The notes beneath the pieces were generated by a model that worked only from the letters and a program-made list of their open reading frames with translations, did no database searches and was not told the DNA's origin. The position numbers were made by a program, and so were the translations under genes. Shown piece by piece: positions 6,004 through 7,368 of a stretch of 7,368 bases of DNA; the stretch's first letter is position 1; each line of letters begins with the position of its first letter. The DNA comes from Planctomycetota bacterium (lineage in GTDB: Bacteria > Planctomycetota > Planctomycetia > Isosphaerales > Isosphaeraceae), in assembly GCA_021807585.1 (NCBI GenBank), contig JAKBCQ010000114.1, positions 1 through 7,368 of the forward strand, read 5' to 3'.

Positions 6004-7064
6004 ACCCCCTTCGCCGCCTTCGTCTCGGCCCTCCGACCCAGCACAATCCTTGACGCCACTCGAACCGCCTCGATCAGGCTGAACGTCTCGGCGATTCCTT
6101 TCCACGCAATATCATATGCCGTGCCGTGCGCCACGCTTGTGCGAACGATCGGCAGCCCAAGCGTGACGTTCACCGCGTGCCGAAAGCCGATCGTCTTGAG
6201 CGCGACATGCCCCTGATCGTGATACATCGCCACAACCGCGTCATATTCTCCGTTGATTGCGCGATAAAAGAGCGTGTCGGCGGCGATCGGTCCGTTCACA
6301 TCAATCCCCTCGCCGCGCGCGGTCGCGATCGCCGGAGCGATCAGCCGAATCTCTTCGTCGCCGAAAAGCCCGTTCTCACCCGCGTGCGGATTCAACCCCG
6401 CGACGGCGACTCGCGGCTTCCGACCCCCGGTCAACGCCCGCATCGATTGATCGGCTAAAAGGATCTTTTGATAAATGCCCTCTTGTGTCAGCATTTTCGG
6501 CACATAAGAAAGCGGCGCGTGGAGCGTCGCGTGAACGACTCCCAGTCCCGCGTCGCCCCGGCTGACGGGAGGTCCAAGATAAAGCATCATCGCGTGCTCG
6601 GGCGCCTTGCATCGTTCGGCCAGGATCTCGGTGTGTCCGGGATACGCGATCCCTCCCGCGTGAAGCGTCTCTTTATTGAGCGGAAGCGTCGTGATCGCGT
6701 CGATCGACCCCGAAAGCGCCAGATCGATCGCCGTCGTGAGATACAGATACGCCGACCGACCCGCGCGGGAATCGACTCGACCGACGGGAGGGTCGCTCCA
6801 ATCGGCGTCGGGCGCGGGATCAAGGCACGGAATCCGGTTGGAACTCGAACGCGCTTCGCTGGGATTCGCGATCGTTTGAACCTCAACTCCACTGTCGACA
6901 AGCCGGATCGCTCGCTCCAAGATCGCCCGACTGCCGATCACAAACGGTTTCGCCAACGACCGAAGCGTCGATTCCCCCCACGCTTTGGCGATGATCTCGG
7001 GACCGATTCCGGCGATATCCCCCATCGTCAGGGCGATCAACGGCCGCTGGTCGATTTGTTCCAT
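6000..7064 (-). CDS. pdxA: 4-hydroxythreonine-4-phosphate dehydrogenase
   Basis: This is a 354-residue cytoplasmic enzyme of the DXP-dependent vitamin B6 pathway. It oxidises 4-phosphohydroxy-L-threonine with NAD; the product decarboxylates to 3-amino-1-hydroxyacetone 1-phosphate, which PdxJ uses to make pyridoxine 5'-phosphate. All landmark segments are present in order: MGDIAGIGPEI (14-24), TLPLNKE (126-132), YPGHTE with His144, VVHATLHAPL (176-185), GLNPHAGE with His227, YHDQGHVALK with His282, and VNVTLGLPIVRTSVAHGTAYDIA (298-320). The three histidines are the expected divalent-metal ligands. The first motif has Ile where most members have Pro (MGDPAGIGPE). The ATG at 7064 is chosen because GAGGAGG lies five bases upstream; an in-frame ATG at 7097 would add 11 residues before the usual N terminus. 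The TGA at 6002-6000 overlaps the next ATG. The length is in the normal range, slightly above the usual 330 residues. Confidence 0.95.
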   Translation of the reverse strand: MEQIDQRPLIALTMGDIAGIGPEIIAKAWGESTLRSLAKPFVIGSRAILERAIRLVDSGVEVQTIANPSEARSSSNRIPCLDPAPDADWSDPPVGRVDSRAGRSAYLYLTTAIDLALSGSIDAITTLPLNKETLHAGGIAYPGHTEILAERCKAPEHAMMLYLGPPVSRGDAGLGVVHATLHAPLSYVPKMLTQEGIYQKILLADQSMRALTGGRKPRVAVAGLNPHAGENGLFGDEEIRLIAPAIATARGEGIDVNGPIAADTLFYRAINGEYDAVVAMYHDQGHVALKTIGFRHAVNVTLGLPIVRTSVAHGTAYDIAWKGIAETFSLIEAVRVASRIVLGRRAETKAAKGV

Positions 7065-7069
7065 CCACG

Positions 7070-7076
7070 CCTCCTC
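7070..7076 (-). promoter_or_regulatory. Shine-Dalgarno GAGGAGG for pdxA
   Basis: On the minus strand GAGGAGG is followed by five bases and the ATG at 7064. This decides between the two in-frame pdxA starts (7064 versus 7097), because the upstream ATG would place this site inside the coding region. Confidence 0.75.
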
Positions 7077-7188
7077 GAAAACCCGATCGTTCTTCAAGAT
7101 TCACGCCGTTTGATCGTCGTCGCGATGAATTGACAAGCCTTCAATCAAAAGTCGATTCCGAGCGCCGTCGATCCAATGCCCGCTCAAT

Positions 7189-7365
7189 TCAATGCGTTGC
7201 GATCGCTCGCGGCGGATTCACCCGACGACCGGGACGTTCCGATTCATCCCGCCGCGCCTCGTTTTTCGCCGCGGGAACAGCTCGAAGCTCATCCGAACCG
7301 CCGCATCCCGCGATTCCACCCCATACCAAGCATATCATTGCGCATGGAATTCGCCAAGATCGCAT
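7189..7365 (-). CDS. possible short lipoprotein
   Basis: The frame runs from an ATG at 7365-7363 to TGA at 7191-7189, giving 58 residues; a start further right cannot be excluded because the window ends there. It begins MRSWRIPCAMICLVWGG, a basic n-region and hydrophobic core, followed by a textbook lipobox IAGC with Cys21, then GGSDE. The remaining 34 residues are charged and Arg/Glu/Pro-rich with no recognisable domain. If real, it would be exported, lipidated at Cys21 and anchored in a membrane. Acidic residues lie four and five positions after the Cys. It lies 124 bases upstream of pdxA on the same strand. Against it are the small size and a competing plus-strand frame that stays open from ATG 7176 to the window end and overlaps it. 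I favour the minus-strand reading because of the lipobox. Confidence 0.4.
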   Translation of the reverse strand: MRSWRIPCAMICLVWGGIAGCGGSDELRAVPAAKNEARRDESERPGRRVNPPRAIATH

Positions 7366-7368
7366 CGT

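Noticed and set aside
5885..6046. N-terminal extension of the phosphatase (Arg/Gly/Tyr/Asp repeats) from an ATG at 6046
   Set aside because: The extension is the 30-bp repeat read in another frame and overlaps the pdxA 3' end. The RHG motif sits at the normal place from the GTG at 5884, which has a strong Shine-Dalgarno.
7130..7158. TTGACA on the plus strand as a -35 box
   Set aside because: At 17 bases spacing the -10 position reads CGATTC, a poor match, and no well-supported plus-strand gene follows.
7176..7368. Plus-strand frame from ATG 7176 open to the window end
   Set aside because: There is no Shine-Dalgarno, no recognisable domain in 64 residues, and a late run of codons unusual for this genome. 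The opposite strand offers a lipoprotein signal with a perfect lipobox. It cannot be fully excluded at the edge.

Overview
The window reads as a chromosomal segment of a high-GC, Gram-negative-type bacterium, most likely a member of the Planctomycetota. That placement is an inference. It rests on the gene mix (an envelope LysM protein with a very long Pro/Ser/Ala linker, a free-standing STN-domain secreted protein, a divergent PfkB-type kinase) and on the codon habit (TCG, GCG, CGA, ATC and GAT dominate, so CGATCG-like words are everywhere). No rRNA, tRNA, CRISPR array, insertion sequence, integrase or phage gene is visible.

Plus strand, 1-5194: four genes in one direction. The 3' part of a LysM protein gene enters from the left edge. 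Its frame is open from base 1, so the GTG at 553 is internal and not a start. After 206 bases comes a PfkB/ribokinase-fold sugar kinase homologue with an altered catalytic signature. After about 116 bases, holding a possible -10 box and a good Shine-Dalgarno, comes a secreted STN-domain protein. It is followed 24 bases later by a membrane-anchored protein of unknown family. The last two probably form an operon with an envelope role.

A 57-base AT-rich gap (5195-5251) separates two converging gene groups.

Minus strand, 5252-7365: read from right to left, there is a possible short lipoprotein at the right edge. Next come pdxA (vitamin B6 biosynthesis), a possible 40-codon ORF made largely of a 30-bp repeat, and a histidine-phosphatase gene. 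The small ORF starts on the pdxA stop (ATGA) and its stop overlaps the phosphatase GTG start (GTGA), so the three look like a translationally coupled unit.

Most of the window is ordinary cellular and envelope gene content. The points that merit a second look are the ladder of repeated ATG-ACG-ACG starts between pdxA and the phosphatase, the Gly-to-Arg and Asp-to-Glu changes in the PfkB motif, and the STN plus unknown membrane-protein pair. I found no convincing new defence, mobile or RNA-based system.
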